The translations under genes were made by a program, and so were the position numbers. A stretch of 64,000 nt of DNA from Hippasteria phrygiana (lineage: Eukaryota; Echinodermata; Asteroidea; Valvatida; Goniasteridae). Positions 32,735 through 43,107 of the stretch are shown here, piece by piece. Location of the stretch: contig JAZGUH010000534.1 of NCBI GenBank assembly GCA_037893225.1, forward strand, positions 124,001 through 188,000. The letters run 5' to 3'. Each line of letters starts with the position of its first letter. Positions within the stretch are counted from its first letter, which is position 1. Below the pieces are notes generated by a model. The model did no database searches, was not told where the DNA came from, and worked only from the letters and a program-made list of their open reading frames with translations.

Positions 32735-32975
32735 AGTTTCTTTGTTCACTTTGAAAATGTATTCAAATTTACCTAGTCAGTTTCCCTTGTGGATTGTGTG
32801 ACGAATTATAAGTTAAAAAGTCGTATCCTCATTGAGTGATCTCCACAATGTCGCTTCCCAGGTTGTATCGTAAAATTGGGTGTGATCCCTGGCTACACGG
32901 CATTCTGGGTTTATGACTTCTGACTAGCGCCCACTCGAACAAAGATACTGACAATTTGGGAGACCGCCAACATAG

Positions 32976-33047
32976 GGCAAGATAGCTCAGTTGGTAGAGC
33001 GCCGGTACGGAAACCCGGAGGTCGCAGGTTCGAATCCCGCTCGTGCC
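32976..33047 (+). tRNA. tRNA-like sequence, tandem copy 2
   Basis: Same sequence as the copy at 32663, exactly 313 bp downstream. Confidence 0.45.
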
Positions 33048-33288
33048 AGTTTCTTTGTTCACTTTGAAAATGTATTCAAATTTACCTAGTCAGTTTCCCT
33101 TGTGGATTGTGTGACGAATTATAAGTTAAAAAGTCGTATCCTCATTGAGTGATCTCCACAATGTCGCTTCCCAGGTTGTATCGTAAAATTGGGTGTGATC
33201 CCTGGCTACACGGCATTCTGGGTTTATGACTTCTGACTAGCGCCCACTCGAACAAAGATACTGACAATTTGGGAGACCGCCAACATAG

Positions 33289-33360
33289 GGCAAGATAGCT
33301 CAGTTGGTAGAGCGCCGGTACGGAAACCCGGAGGTCGCAGGTTCGAATCCCGCTCGTGCC
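33289..33360 (+). tRNA. tRNA-like sequence, tandem copy 3
   Basis: Same sequence as the copies at 32663 and 32976. Confidence 0.45.
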
Positions 33361-33721
33361 AGTTTCTTTGTTCACTTTGAAATTGTTTGTATCTTGTTTG
33401 TTAACTTAGGTCGATAAAAACCTTTAGGCTTATTTTGACCCGTCACTTTAATAACAAAATAATCAAGCTACTAAAAGAGGGGTAGTGGCTGCAGACAGTT
33501 CTTTAGCAGCGAGTAAAATCTAGAACTTAGAAGTACATTTTTTTTTTACAGTTGATAGATGGAGCTGAAACAACTTCACTTGGTCGCTATTCCACTGGCA
33601 CTTGTCAACAACTCGCTGTGTGAAACAATATTTCCGCACAGGGACCTGTTTGTTTCACACGGATCTGGAGGTGATCCAGAGCCGAACGAAAACAAAAAGG
33701 ATCGCGAATCCCTCTCGCTGG

Positions 33722-34066
33722 GGCGTGTTTGTTTCACGCAGATCCGGAGCGCGATCAGTGATTCGGAGCGCGCGTCGAAAGCTGCTCCGGGTCACCTTTT
33801 TAGTGATCCTCAGTGCTTCCACAATCAAAATGAAAATGTCCTTATCCTGAGAGCCAAATTGCCGTATTTTCCCCCGATTTCCTTATTTATATTTAAACCA
33901 CCAGAAGCCTAATATTAGTGCTTTCCTTGTGTTCTAGAGGGTAAGCAATCTTGGGTCTTGCGAACCCACCTCGCGAGCAGGATCACTAAAAACGTGACCC
34001 GGAGCAGCTTTCGACGCTCCGGATCACTAATCGCGCTCCGGATCTGCATGAAACAAACACGCCCTC
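33722..34066. repeat. inverted-repeat (foldback) element
   Basis: GGCGTGTTTGTTTCA near 33722 and CGCTCCGGATCTGCATGAAA near 34035 belong to arms of about 85 bp that are inverted copies of each other (both include the AAAGCTGCTCCGGGTCAC block). A partial extra left-arm copy starts near 33647. The 117-codon open frame across it (33559-33912) has no recognisable domain. Confidence 0.65.
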
Positions 34067-34089
34067 AAGTCTACATGTAATGTATAGTC

Positions 34090-34560
34090 AACATGTACAG
34101 TACATACATTACATGTACAGTACATCCGATCCATGTACTCGGTATGTGAATTGTTCATGTCATAAAAAGTAATAAGCGAATAATTCGTGCAAAACAGGTG
34201 AAAATTAGGGTTGTTTGAATATTTGTCGGGGTGTTTATTTCTTTGTTTCTTCGGTAGTCATCTTTATCATAGTGATGTGGGGATGTGTGCCAGTGGCGTA
34301 AACACGGGGAAGGAGTTCAGGGGCCCGCCGATTCATTTGTATTTCTTTTTTGTTTCGTAAACAAATTTAAAAAGGGGAAATTGTACACAAAGTAATGTTT
34401 CAAATTTCAAGCGGTGTTTGAGAACAGTTCAAGATGCAGTACTTCGTTGACAAATTTAATAATCATCTTCACATTTCGACATGGATTTACTCGCCACTGG
34501 TGAAATCTCATTTCATTGGCGTATATTATTTATTGGTAGTGCTATGATCGTGACGATACA
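34090..34560. other. no gene recognised
   Basis: AT-rich DNA with short ACATGTACAGTACAT repeats near 34085-34130. Nothing coding is supported. Confidence 0.4.
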
Positions 34561-34589
34561 GCCCTTTTAAGATATGAGGCTTCTTTCTC

Positions 34590-34880
34590 TTTCACCAGAT
34601 GGGGCCTACAACGTTCCCAAGAAATCATTATGCACAGACTACGCCTTGGTATATGCAAAGGCTTGAAGTCTTTCCTTCACAAAATTGGCAAACATCCTGA
34701 CGGTCTTTGTGAAATGTGCGCATGATGAGACGATGTTGCCCACTTCCTTCCCAAATGCCGTAAATACAAAACCCAACGACAATCCCTCCAATAATCACTG
34801 GGCTTCTCAAATGATCAAATGGACCTGACTCAAATTCTTGGACCTAAACATAACTGTATTCACATTCTTCCTTATGTTAG
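34590..34880 (+). pseudogene. LINE ORF2 tail after RNase H
   Basis: The plus-strand frame reads QEIIMHRLRLGICKGLKSFL, KIGKHPDGLCEMC and, after stops, HFLPKCRKY. This RLRLGxxxL...HxxGxCxxC...HFLxxC pattern is the usual C-terminal segment of LINEs that carry RNase H. It is broken by stop codons. Confidence 0.7.
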
Positions 34881-35332
34881 AAATTGTAATAGGCCTATTA
34901 TGGTTTAACTTCTTGTCTTTCCAGATTACCTCCCGAATTAACTTGATATTGCAATAATGTTTGGGGATGGGGAGGTGCGAGTGCAGTGATTGACTGGACA
35001 AAGCGTCGCAATTTCGTCACCCGGGGGTACGCAGACCTGCAAATCTACCGGCGGGGCCCGGGCCCTTAAATTGCATGGGACAGACACGGTCTGGCCGGCC
35101 GGGAGCTCCCCGTGGCACTTTGTCTGGGAGATTATGAATGCCTTCCCTTTCCCCTTCGCATTACCCACAGATCCCCTAGACTATTCTGGTTTGTTCGTTT
35201 GATCTTTGTATTATCGATTCCTCTGACGAATACTGCCTAACAATAGTTATTGCGGAAACCACGCACAGTTATTATGGCGCAAAGCCGGGCACATGCCATA
35301 ACCGCCAACCTTAGTACGACAACAACAACCGC

Positions 35333-35575
35333 CTTGATGAGACGTCACAATGGTTACTAGGGACGTGGGAAAGAAACGCGCACCAAAATCGCTCCCATTT
35401 CCTTCCCACAATCCCTTGTGACCATTGTGACGTATCGCAAATACCGCCTGGTGGAGACGTCACAATGGTCACAAGGGATTGTGGGAAGGAAATGGGAGCG
35501 ATTTTGGTGCGCGTTTCTTTCCTACGTCCCTAGTAACCATTGTGACGTCTCATCCAGGCGGTATTTGCGATAAGG
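35333..35575. promoter_or_regulatory. large inverted repeat upstream of NUP42
   Basis: Two arms of about 115 bp are inverted copies: GAGACGTCACAATGGTTACT to ACCATTGTGACGT, then GAGACGTCACAATGGTCACA to AACCATTGTGACGTCTC. They are separated by ATCGCAAATACCGCCTGG, whose own inverse lies just right of the second arm. The block ends about 45 bp before the NUP42 start codon, so it overlaps the probable promoter/5' UTR. Each arm carries TGACGT (CRE half-sites). It could be a foldback insertion that now supplies promoter sequence. Confidence 0.7.
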
Positions 35576-35621
35576 TCTATGGTGTGGTTCTTGTCCTTTT
35601 CGACGAGTTTAACGGGGAAAA

Positions 35622-35706
35622 ATGGCCGTCTGTAAATTTTTCCTGAGAGGAGATTGCAAGTTTGGTGATCGATGCCGCAATGAACACCCAAGGGGCGCTG
35701 GCTCGG
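35622..35706 (+). CDS. NUP42: NUP42 exon 1 (CCCH zinc finger)
   Basis: ATG at 35622 opens [18 protein letters not shown], then [10 protein letters not shown], a CX5-type CCCH zinc finger at the very N-terminus. The nucleoporin NUP42 (NUPL2, yeast Rip1-like) begins in just this way. NUP42 sits on the cytoplasmic face of the nuclear pore and helps GLE1 and DDX19 release mRNA. The exon ends with a strong donor (GTAGGT at 35707) after one base of a glycine codon (phase 1). Unspliced read-through would stop at TAA a few codons on. The two later exons found downstream fit this phase exactly. Confidence 0.85.
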
Positions 35707-35767
35707 GTAGGTTTTAAGCTTTGATGTAGCAAAAGTTATATTTTTTTAGTTGCTTCTGCAGTAGTAC

Positions 35768-37994
35768 TAACTTGAAAATTCCAGCTCTAGGCTAATGACA
35801 TGTGAGATTCGCCGTTAAGAGCTGAACACACTTGTATTGGGTTGACAGTGGTGTGTTGATGTTTTTGCCGATATCTTCCGTTTCCCTGAATATATCAACA
35901 AAACACCCACCTTACCGCCAGAGTAGTAATTCATGCAGCTTGTGATCCCCTCAAAATAAGAATATGCTCAAGTTAAACCCGGAAAAAAATGAATTTTTCG
36001 TGCAACTTCGGTGCATGCACAAACCAGCTGTGTACAAGGTAATAAAGCGGATTTTTGAACATGAACGATGTTTTCCGATCGATTATCGGCCAGCGGCATA
36101 GTCTTGAGTCAAGACTGCATGGGTTTATCGTTTGACCCGATCCCCGCGCCAGCTGCAGTACCGTATGAGCTATTATGCGCGATCCTTTTTTAACTGCACA
36201 CATCTGCTCTCGATAACCCTTAGAACATACGCGTAGTCACTACTAGTCTAGTACATTCACGACACACGACACACATGCGCATAGTACATTACACAGTATT
36301 TCAGCAAACAGCCGTTGGATATCGAGCCCCGAGGCGCGCGCAGTGCCGCTGGTAGTCTTGGTTCAAGACATTGATCTCCATTATATAAACACTGAATAGG
36401 ACACCACGCCTTTACGCCGTCCTAGACCTGAGCGCGCGTTTTCAACGAGGGTAAAGGACGAACGTGACGCGACTGCGTTGTGTGTACTTTCAAACGGAGT
36501 TTTTGAAAAGCTGGGAAGACTTTTTTTCTTTAATTCTTCATTTTCGTGGAAAAAAATGGATTTCGCAACCGAATTGGTCAAAATAAAAAAGAACAATGGT
36601 TAACGTGTGCGCAGCAGTGAATTGCCCGGAGAAGGATGGAAACTTGAGTCGGGAAAAGGAATATCCATTTAGAAGTAAGCTGATGATTATTATTTAACGG
36701 TGCGTCTATAACGTTGATATCAATGTACATGTATAACGTTAGAACTAAAGAAAAGTTAATGCACAGAAACGAAACTTCTATAATAACACAATTAAAAATA
36801 ACGACATTTATACCAGGGGCGGTCGCTTATAACATACTTTTATTGGCATTTTTGATAGGATAGGACTGGGAACTATAGATGTGCATGTGTGCATGGGTGT
36901 GTACAATTCACGCGACGGAGTCCAGATTATAAATTTCTGCTGCCATTGCAAATTTGTTACAAACATTTTTTGTCATATTTTTACCTGATGAAAGAAGCTG
37001 GAATTGCGCTCACATTATTCCTTGTGCCCGGAATTACAAAGATGCTTGGATTAGAAAAAGTAAATATGTCCTTGGGTGACGTGGTTACAGAAAATAATTC
37101 GCAAATCCACACTTTCGACGTCAACAAAATCTTGTACAAACTTCTCGTGCAAAAACTTACGAAATGCATAGCAACTGTGTCGCTTCCACGCATGCGTGGT
37201 AGAGTTGTGGGCGTTGTGTTCGCACGTTACACGGTGAAGTCATGCAAATTCGCTGTTCCAGTTTCTGAATTTCCTCAATTTTGCCGTCTTTCGACTGCCG
37301 TGCGATGTCTTCGTCTTCGGTAATTTGTGGTAATTGCCAAACGGCCACCTTCAAAAAGGCCGAGAGGGGTTAATTTTACAAGAGATTTTCGGTAAAGGTT
37401 TTGTCTAGCCCCGGGCACATTCAGAAAAGTCTTAACAAGGTCATAACAACAGTCAACACCCCTTGGCCATGTTGGCCTTGAATGTAAGACGCAACTCCTA
37501 TGTTCACAGTTTAAGGACACTTTGATTTCCCAGACCGTCCCAAAGGGTTCCATAAAAAGAACCTTTCATCAAATAAACCCACTTCCGAAACTACATGGAA
37601 CGAATAAACGCGACGCTACACGATCCATTATCGATTAGTGTCGTCTTGAACCAAGACTATGTCGCTGGCCGATAATCGATCGGAAAACATCGTTCATGTT
37701 CAAAAATCCGCTCCATTACTTTGTACACAGCTGGTTTGTGCATGCACCGGAGTTGCACGAAAAATTAATTTTTTTCGGGTTTAACTTGAGCATATTCTAA
37801 TTTTGAGGGGATCACAGGCTGCATGAATTACTAGTAGTAATACTACTCTGCCGGTATAGTGTGTGTTTGGTTGATATATTCCGGGAAACGGAAGATATCG
37901 GCAAAAACATACAACCCAATACAAGTGTTTCCAGCTCTAAACGGCGAATCTCACATTCACATGTCATGAGCCTAGAGCTGGAATTTTCAAGCTA
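35768..37994. mobile_element. 2.2-kb inverted-repeat DNA element with THAP exon (P-type candidate)
   Basis: Arms of about 350 bp are inverted copies: left from CTTGAAAATTCCAGCTCTAG (35771) to GTCTTGAGTCAAGAC (about 36115), right from GTCTTGAACCAAGAC (about 37645) to CTAGAGCTGGAATTTTCAAG. A third, single-arm copy is at 57536-57905. The interior contains a THAP exon at 36596. THAP plus inverted repeats suggests a P-element or Kolobok relative, but no catalytic domain was recognised and no clear target duplication was found. Confidence 0.7.
36596..36674 (+). CDS. THAP domain first exon inside the intron-1 element
   Basis: ATG at 36596 opens MVNVCAAVNC then PEKDGNL and EKEYPFR, the N-terminal CX4C part of a THAP zinc finger, and is followed by a strong donor (AGAA then GTAAGC). 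In THAP proteins the first exon commonly covers this part. The matching second exon (W, CxxH) was not found within the element, so it is probably a remnant of a transposase gene. It reads in the same direction as NUP42. Confidence 0.5.
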
Positions 37995-38564
37995 GTCTCC
38001 TACCACTATACCAAGTACCAGCCCATAGTTCTTGGGGTGGTACTTCTGCAGCTCGTAAAAATAGTAAAAAGAATGCTAGAGGGCGCTGTTCATTTTGAGA
38101 CATAAGTTTTTGGGAATCTGTAATTAAATTTTACATTTCATAGCTTGATCATGTTGCTCACTGTCTATACTTTCCTTTTGACTGTTTTAGTGCCATGCCT
38201 TTTTTTAAAAAAATGGAAGAAAGGCCCTTTTTCTTTTCTTTTTTATAATTTATATAATGCCAGCGCTAGGCAATTACTAGTTTCCATTTCCACCCCATTT
38301 TGGCCCCACTTAAAAGCAAAACATAAGTTTCATCTCTTCATGCCCTTTGCTGTATTTCGAGCTTTGTTTTTTGTTTGTTGTTGGTTTTTTTTTTGAAAAA
38401 AGCAAAAATGAAAGGAGAAAGCTTCAAAAAAGGTAAAGGGCAGGGCACTAAACTGTAAACATGATTTTGTTTTAATTTGGTCTCGTAATAGTATTATACA
38501 AAACCTAGAAGAGCGCCATTTGCTCCAAGATAATGTATGATTTCTTGCAATTTAAAATGTTTAG

Positions 38565-38766
38565 GAGCTGATAACTATGGTTACGGAGGTGAAGGAGGAG
38601 ACACTACTGGTGGGGACACTACTGATGGGGGAGGCGGTTTCTATGACAACGGAAGTCAAAACTATGATGGGTTGGGCGGAGGAGGAGGAGGTGGAATGAG
38701 CGATCAGGCGGTGGAGTCGTTTGGGCAGAGCGACAGGAACGATGACATTAAAGAGCATGACATCAT
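38565..38766 (+). CDS. NUP42: NUP42 exon 2 (Gly-rich linker)
   Basis: The acceptor (AAAATGTTTAG) is followed by GA, which completes the glycine codon split at the end of exon 1. The product is rich in Gly, Tyr and Asp (ADNYGYGGEGGDTTGG, then GLGGGGGGGMSDQAVE) and ends in an acidic DRNDDIKEHD. The donor is GTAAGG at 38767, leaving phase 2. Low-complexity linkers after the CCCH finger are normal in NUP42, although this one has no FG dipeptide except FGQS. Confidence 0.75.
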
Positions 38767-39385
38767 GTAAGGAAACATCTTTGTGGGGTTGTTTCAATAT
38801 CTACAAAGAAACAATCTTTATGTTAGCAAAAATGTTAATTTTCACATATGTGCAATACTTTTTCTAGTTTTAATGTAAAAATGTTGTGTTGTATTCTTTT
38901 ATTCCTAGGACCACATGTGTGTCAGCAGGTCTCAGGACCATAGTGATTTTTGATTGCTTTTGCTGGCCTTGCTAATGTGGTCATTTTGTATGTCCTCTGT
39001 TAGTTTATCTTTGTATGTCCTGCATGTGTATTAATTGTTTGTTCTTGGAAAAATAATAACAACAGCAGTAGCAGCAGCAACAATACTTTCAGTCATTATA
39101 AATGGCTACAGTGCTATCAAAGAGTCCTTGTTACTTTGTTAGAAGCATACTGGAAACATTTGATCATGACTGACACAAACAGGGACGGAGATAATTGGCA
39201 AAGTTGGACTAAGTTCAGCTATCTACAGTGAGTAGTGAAGAGTAGGTCCAAAGCCGTTCCACGGATACTGCCATCTTGTGAAAATGTGATAGGATTTCAA
39301 TGGGATTTTGGATGTTTCTCTTTTGTATGAGTTTTGAGAGATATTTAAACTTTAATGTTCTAATGTTTTTCCCATTCTATATCAG

Positions 39386-39773
39386 CACTGAATCTGGGAG
39401 AAGCCCAGTCTCTGGATCCAGTGGCTCTGGAAGCACTTCAACTGGCTTTGGTTCTATGTCTGCCTCATTCAGCCCTCCAGTTTTTGGCAGCAGTGCCTTT
39501 GGTAATGCACCCTCTGCACCCACCCTCCAGCCGTCCCCAGGACAGACTGGAGGAAATGCAGGTGCCGGTCTCTTAGGCAAACCAGCTTTGGATACAACAA
39601 CAGACATCGGTGGCAAAAGTGAGATCTTTGAAAGCTCTGGTCAAACAGATCTCTTTGGCAAGCCAGATCTCTCTTCGGACCCCACGCCGAGCACCTTTAC
39701 TCCTTCGAGAGAGCTTACACCCGAGGAAAAAGCAAGGTTTAAGGGGGAATCCTTTTCTAATTATAGGTGCTAA
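39386..39773 (+). CDS. NUP42: NUP42 exon 3 (FG repeats and C-terminus)
   Basis: The acceptor (TTCTATATCAG) gives a C that completes the split Ile codon (phase 2). The exon encodes TGFGSMSASFSPPVFGSS, AFGN, DLFGKPD and ends PSRELTPEEKARFKGESF before a stop at 39771. FG dipeptides bind transport receptors; the ELTPEEKARF segment resembles the conserved C-terminal GLE1-binding region. The usual run after it (Gly-Lys-Ile-Pro-x-x-Pro-Pro in other animals) is absent, so either a short last exon is used (possible donor AAG then GTTTAAG at 39737-39738, or TATAG then GTGCTA) or this copy has an altered tail. Total length with three exons is about 225 residues, shorter than vertebrate NUP42 (over 400). 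Confidence 0.75.
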
Positions 39774-40612
39774 CAAGGCCACAAGCTATAAAATGGTGTA
39801 GGTGACAAATGCTAGACAGGAAGCTACCCAAGCTATGACATTTAGCACAAGTGATCTCCAAAACTAGTGTCACTTATCATGGATTGCAAATTGTGCTCTG
39901 CTGTAGTGAGGGCGACATGTAAATTTTGTAGGCGAGGTTTTGTAAATTACAGATTTAAATCCTGCAGTGCTTGCACTTTGAAGCGAGATGCTGTGCCATC
40001 AGGCACACTTCAACGATTTTTATTTATTTTTCTGGAGGGGGACACTCTAGCTAAAGCAAGTTTGTGAGGAATTCCCTTTTAGATTTTTTGAGGACCCCGA
40101 TGTCGGACATTTTCTGCCTTTTTGGAATTGTTGATGGGGTCCGCAGTTTATCGACAGTCACATTTGCGGGAAGCGGAGACGGGACAGTCCCTCTTTACCA
40201 TATTTGCTTGTGCACAAAAAAGTATTAGGGAAAACTGCAAGGGGAGACTTGGATAATTGCAGGAAATAATAGGCCTGTCAATCAGGGGTAACATTGTCAT
40301 TGCAAATCAACAACTTTGGAGATTGCAAGAAACTAGCTTGTCATGCTTACTATACTATGTTTCGTTATGCTTGCAGAAAGGTTTTATATGAAATAAATTG
40401 TGTTTTTGTGAATATTTGTGGGGAAGTACATGTAGAGCAATAATAAGCACTGGAAAGGTATGAATTTAATTGGAAATCTTTTTTTTAACACACTGTCCCC
40501 CTTATTTACAAATATAGAATTTGCTGCTCGTACCTAATTTGATTGTTACATACTTAAGAGGTAAATCATTGTTGCTGTGTAAATTTTAATATTTTACTTT
40601 TTACAATAAAAT
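39774..40612 (+). other. NUP42: NUP42 3' UTR
   Basis: AT-rich non-coding DNA follows the stop. AATAAA hexamers near 40392 and at 40605-40610 are candidate polyadenylation signals. Confidence 0.5.
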
Positions 40613-41153
40613 ATGCACAATGATGTGCAAATGTCTAAGATAACCTTGCTACCTATTCAAAAATTGTATTGCTTTCTTTTTAAAAATGTTTCTATAAATT
40701 AACATGGGATGGGCATCCCCTATAACAAAACATTTTATATGTCCGTGAGTATTAAATTGTCACAAAATCCCCCTGCATTGTATTTGTTGAAAATGTGTTC
40801 ATTTTGCAGACAACATCTACATTTATGAAATCTGACAGCCATTACTGTTTGTGATGTGAAGTAAAAATAATCAATTTTGTTACTAAGGCTGACATTCAAT
40901 ACTGTTATTTTTCAAAATATCAAAAATACAAGATCTTCACAGTAGATGTAAAGTCCCTGAAGATTTTTTTAAATACTGAAAAGTCTTAACGGACTTTTAA
41001 ATCGTCTGCCCAAAAATCTTGCATTGAAAAGCCGAAGAATATATATTTCAAGATTGTCGAAATGGATGTAACACACACAAGCATAGTCCATAACAGACAA
41101 CAGGGAAGAATAAAAATATAGGACAGTTATGACCACAGGTTTTATTAGGGTGT
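40613..41153. other. no gene recognised
   Basis: AT-rich intergenic DNA between the NUP42 3' end and a piggyBac-type MITE. No feature supported. Confidence 0.4.
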
Positions 41154-41155
41154 GG

Positions 41156-41365
41156 CCCTTGAGTACGGGTTTTTTACGGGAGATGTCGGGGTGTCGCGGC
41201 GGCTCTGGCAGCCAAGCGAAATAGCCACAATGTGTTTGTGCAGTCAAGCGTAACATACACAATCCAACAATGAATTGAAACTGCACAAACAGCGGAAAAT
41301 AGCGTCATCCGGCCTGGTGGCACTGTTTTTTTTTGCGCCATATGGCGTCTTCCATAAGCAAAGGG
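41156..41365. mobile_element. piggyBac-type MITE, copy 1
   Basis: From CCCTTGAGTACGGG to GCAAAGGG followed by TTAA, this matches the element at 60585-60786 over its length (GTCGGGGTGTCGCGGCGGCT, CACAATGTGTTTGTGCAGTC, GCGTCATCCGGCCTGGTGGC). The left TTAA is no longer intact. Confidence 0.75.
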
Positions 41366-41553
41366 TTAAGGACCCCCACCCCAGTCTTGTTTCAAAGTAC
41401 TACATGAATTCTTATTAAGGCTTAGATGTCATTTAAAAAGTCAATCCCAGTTGACTGAATGCCAAGTTGCATTCATTGGTGTGTGCCCCAGGTAAAGGAC
41501 CACACCCTAATTAAGGGACACACCCTATATGACAGACCAGACCCTGAATGACA

Positions 41554-41642
41554 CTACAACAGACTGGTTTTCCTGGAGCCCTTGATGTTCTTCATGATGT
41601 CCATGCCGGTGGCGAAATCCACCAATGCGCTAAATGCCCCAA
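41554..41642 (-). CDS. SDR16C-like dehydrogenase, last coding exon
   Basis: Minus-strand exon with acceptor CTACCAG, encoding GAFSALVDFATGMDIMKN then IKGSRKTSLL and a stop at 41554-41556. It joins in phase with the exon at 42344-42462. This is the C-terminal tail of short-chain dehydrogenases of the SDR16C/HSD17B11-RDH10 type (retinol or steroid oxidoreductases of ER or lipid-droplet membranes), beyond the catalytic core. Catalytic Tyr-x-x-x-Lys and the NAD motif would be in earlier exons, which I did not find in the window. Confidence 0.65.
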
Positions 41643-41984
41643 CTGGTAGAATCCTGTAAGAAATCGTACACAATGGTTTCACATACACAAAATGTAGTAC
41701 TGTATTATTATTGACGTACTGGTGAGGACAAAAAGGAGGGTTCAACAAAGGGAAAAATACTGTCCTCGCGTTTATTTCTTTGTTCCGGAAAAGTGAGGAC
41801 AGGCAAACTAGTGCTTAGTCTATGGGGATGGGTTAGTGTGTAGGACAATAGAAAGTCCTGACCAGGATGGTGAAAAAAGTACCATTGTATGCTCAGTGCT
41901 TTCCGAGCATCTCACTGATCTATGATTATGCCGTACTCGCTGCTGCATTAGATTTGAATCGGCTAGCCGACCCTGGCCAGTCGA

Positions 41985-42050
41985 CCCTGGCAAGGTTAGT
42001 GGTAAAGACGTCTGGCACTAGTAAGCAGGAGGTTGTGGGTTCAAGTCTGT
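41985..42050 (+). mobile_element. tRNA-derived SINE head, second copy
   Basis: GGTTAGTGGTAAAGACGTCT with GGTTCAAGTC (B box) matches the unit at 14044. It lies in the intron of the SDR gene, on the opposite strand. Confidence 0.55.
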
Positions 42051-42102
42051 GATTTTTTTCCCACAGGCTCTTGGAAAGCACTGTGCATAAAGTGCTTCAT
42101 AC

Positions 42103-42289
42103 CAGAGCTGTAGTCAAGTCCCTGCAAGTTCTTTCACAAGTCTAGTCAAAAGTCATTTCATAAAGCCGGTCACAAGTGGGTGAACAATGACAAAGGAATG
42201 CCTTTGTCAAAGCTCATTTGAATAGCTTGTGATTGGAATTAGGATAGAGTGCTTGTGATGGACTTGTGATGGACTCGACTACATCCCTG
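42103..42289. mobile_element. 187-bp hAT MITE
   Basis: Ends CAGAGCTGTAGTCAAGTC and GACTCGACTACATCCCTG are near-inverse, flanked by CTTCATAC (42095-42102) and TTTCATAC (42290-42297), an 8-bp duplication with one change. Its inner block GAACAATGACAAAGGAATGC recurs at about 60037. It sits in the SDR intron. Confidence 0.75.
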
Positions 42290-42343
42290 TTTCATACACT
42301 ATGTCAGTAAAGGGCAACAATCTCTTCTACTTTATATACTTAC

Positions 42344-42462
42344 GCTTTAAAGAGATTGGTGTAAACTGCATATACCAGGGAATGAATATGACTTCCTGAT
42401 CCAGCAAGACGCCACGCATGATCTGGCTGATAGCGTACTGGGGCTTCAGGGGAGACGGAAAT
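42344..42462 (-). CDS. SDR16C-like dehydrogenase, penultimate exon
   Basis: Minus-strand exon from acceptor TTCTTTCAG to donor AAAGC then GTAAGT. It encodes FPSPLKPQYAISQIMRGV, LLDQEVIFIPWYMQF and TPISLK. In SDR16C and HSD17B11-like enzymes this pattern (Pro-x-L-x-P-x-x-ΦΦ, then EΦΦΦΦP) follows the catalytic domain. It is phase-matched to the final exon (one base plus two). Upstream exons should lie at higher coordinates; none was recognised between 42463 and 48000, so the gene is partial or has a very long intron. Confidence 0.65.
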
Positions 42463-43107
42463 CTGAAAGAACATTCAGGAAATAGTTCTCAGGAAAAGAC
42501 ACAAAAGATGCACTGAAGCAGGTATATGACAAGGTCAAAGGCAACCGAGGCTGAACAAAAGAAATGCTAAGTGTGTGAAGGTTTTGCTTGACAAAAATCA
42601 GGTTTATATATACCACTGTTGTGTAGCCACGTCCCTTCAGAAAACTCTATGGAATTTTTTGTATATCTCAGATTTCTTGCATTCCGTTTCAAACTAGATT
42701 TGGTGTGATTCGTCAAACAATCAACAAGCTTTGTTCACGTGATTCTACTGGGATATATATATTTGTTATGGAAGTTACTTAACCCTAACGATCCCCATCC
42801 AGCCAAACTCCAACACCAGGGATTGTTGGAGTTTAATGGGTTGAGTACTGTGTACTTCTGATATGGCATGTGTAAAGTGTTGGAATATGGCTGGATGAGT
42901 ACTGTATGTGTGCAGTAACAGTGTTGGAATTCAGAGTGGTGCCGTTAGTATACAGCACTTTGGTTGCATGGAGGCTGCATAGAGGGCTCCTTTGGAAAGC
43001 AGTTTTTTTTACTGAAATGGACTACCCTCTTTAAAAATTACATTAAATAACAAATACAATAAATAAAAGTGCTACACTCTGAATGTCCGGATGTCAATAC
43101 TTTGGTT

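Larger units (their letters stand above)
32465..33384 (+). repeat. 313-bp tandem repeat, three copies, each with a tRNA-like sequence
   Basis: Units start at 32465, 32778 and 33091 (CAGTTTCCCTTGTGGATTGT) and appear identical across their length. Each contains the tRNA-like segment of the SINE-like repeat seen at 20941. The last copy ends shortly after GTTTCTTTGTTCACTTTGAA, where it diverges. Near-identity suggests recent tandem duplication or assembly duplication. Confidence 0.95.
35707..38564 (+). other. NUP42: NUP42 intron 1
   Basis: GT at 35707 and AG at 38563-38564 bound the intron. Most of it is an inverted-repeat DNA element (35768-37994) with a THAP exon. The rest (38000-38564) has no coding feature. 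Confidence 0.75.

Noticed and set aside
33559..33912. 117-residue frame starting with ATG
   Set aside because: Spans an inverted-repeat element, no recognisable domain, no splice support.
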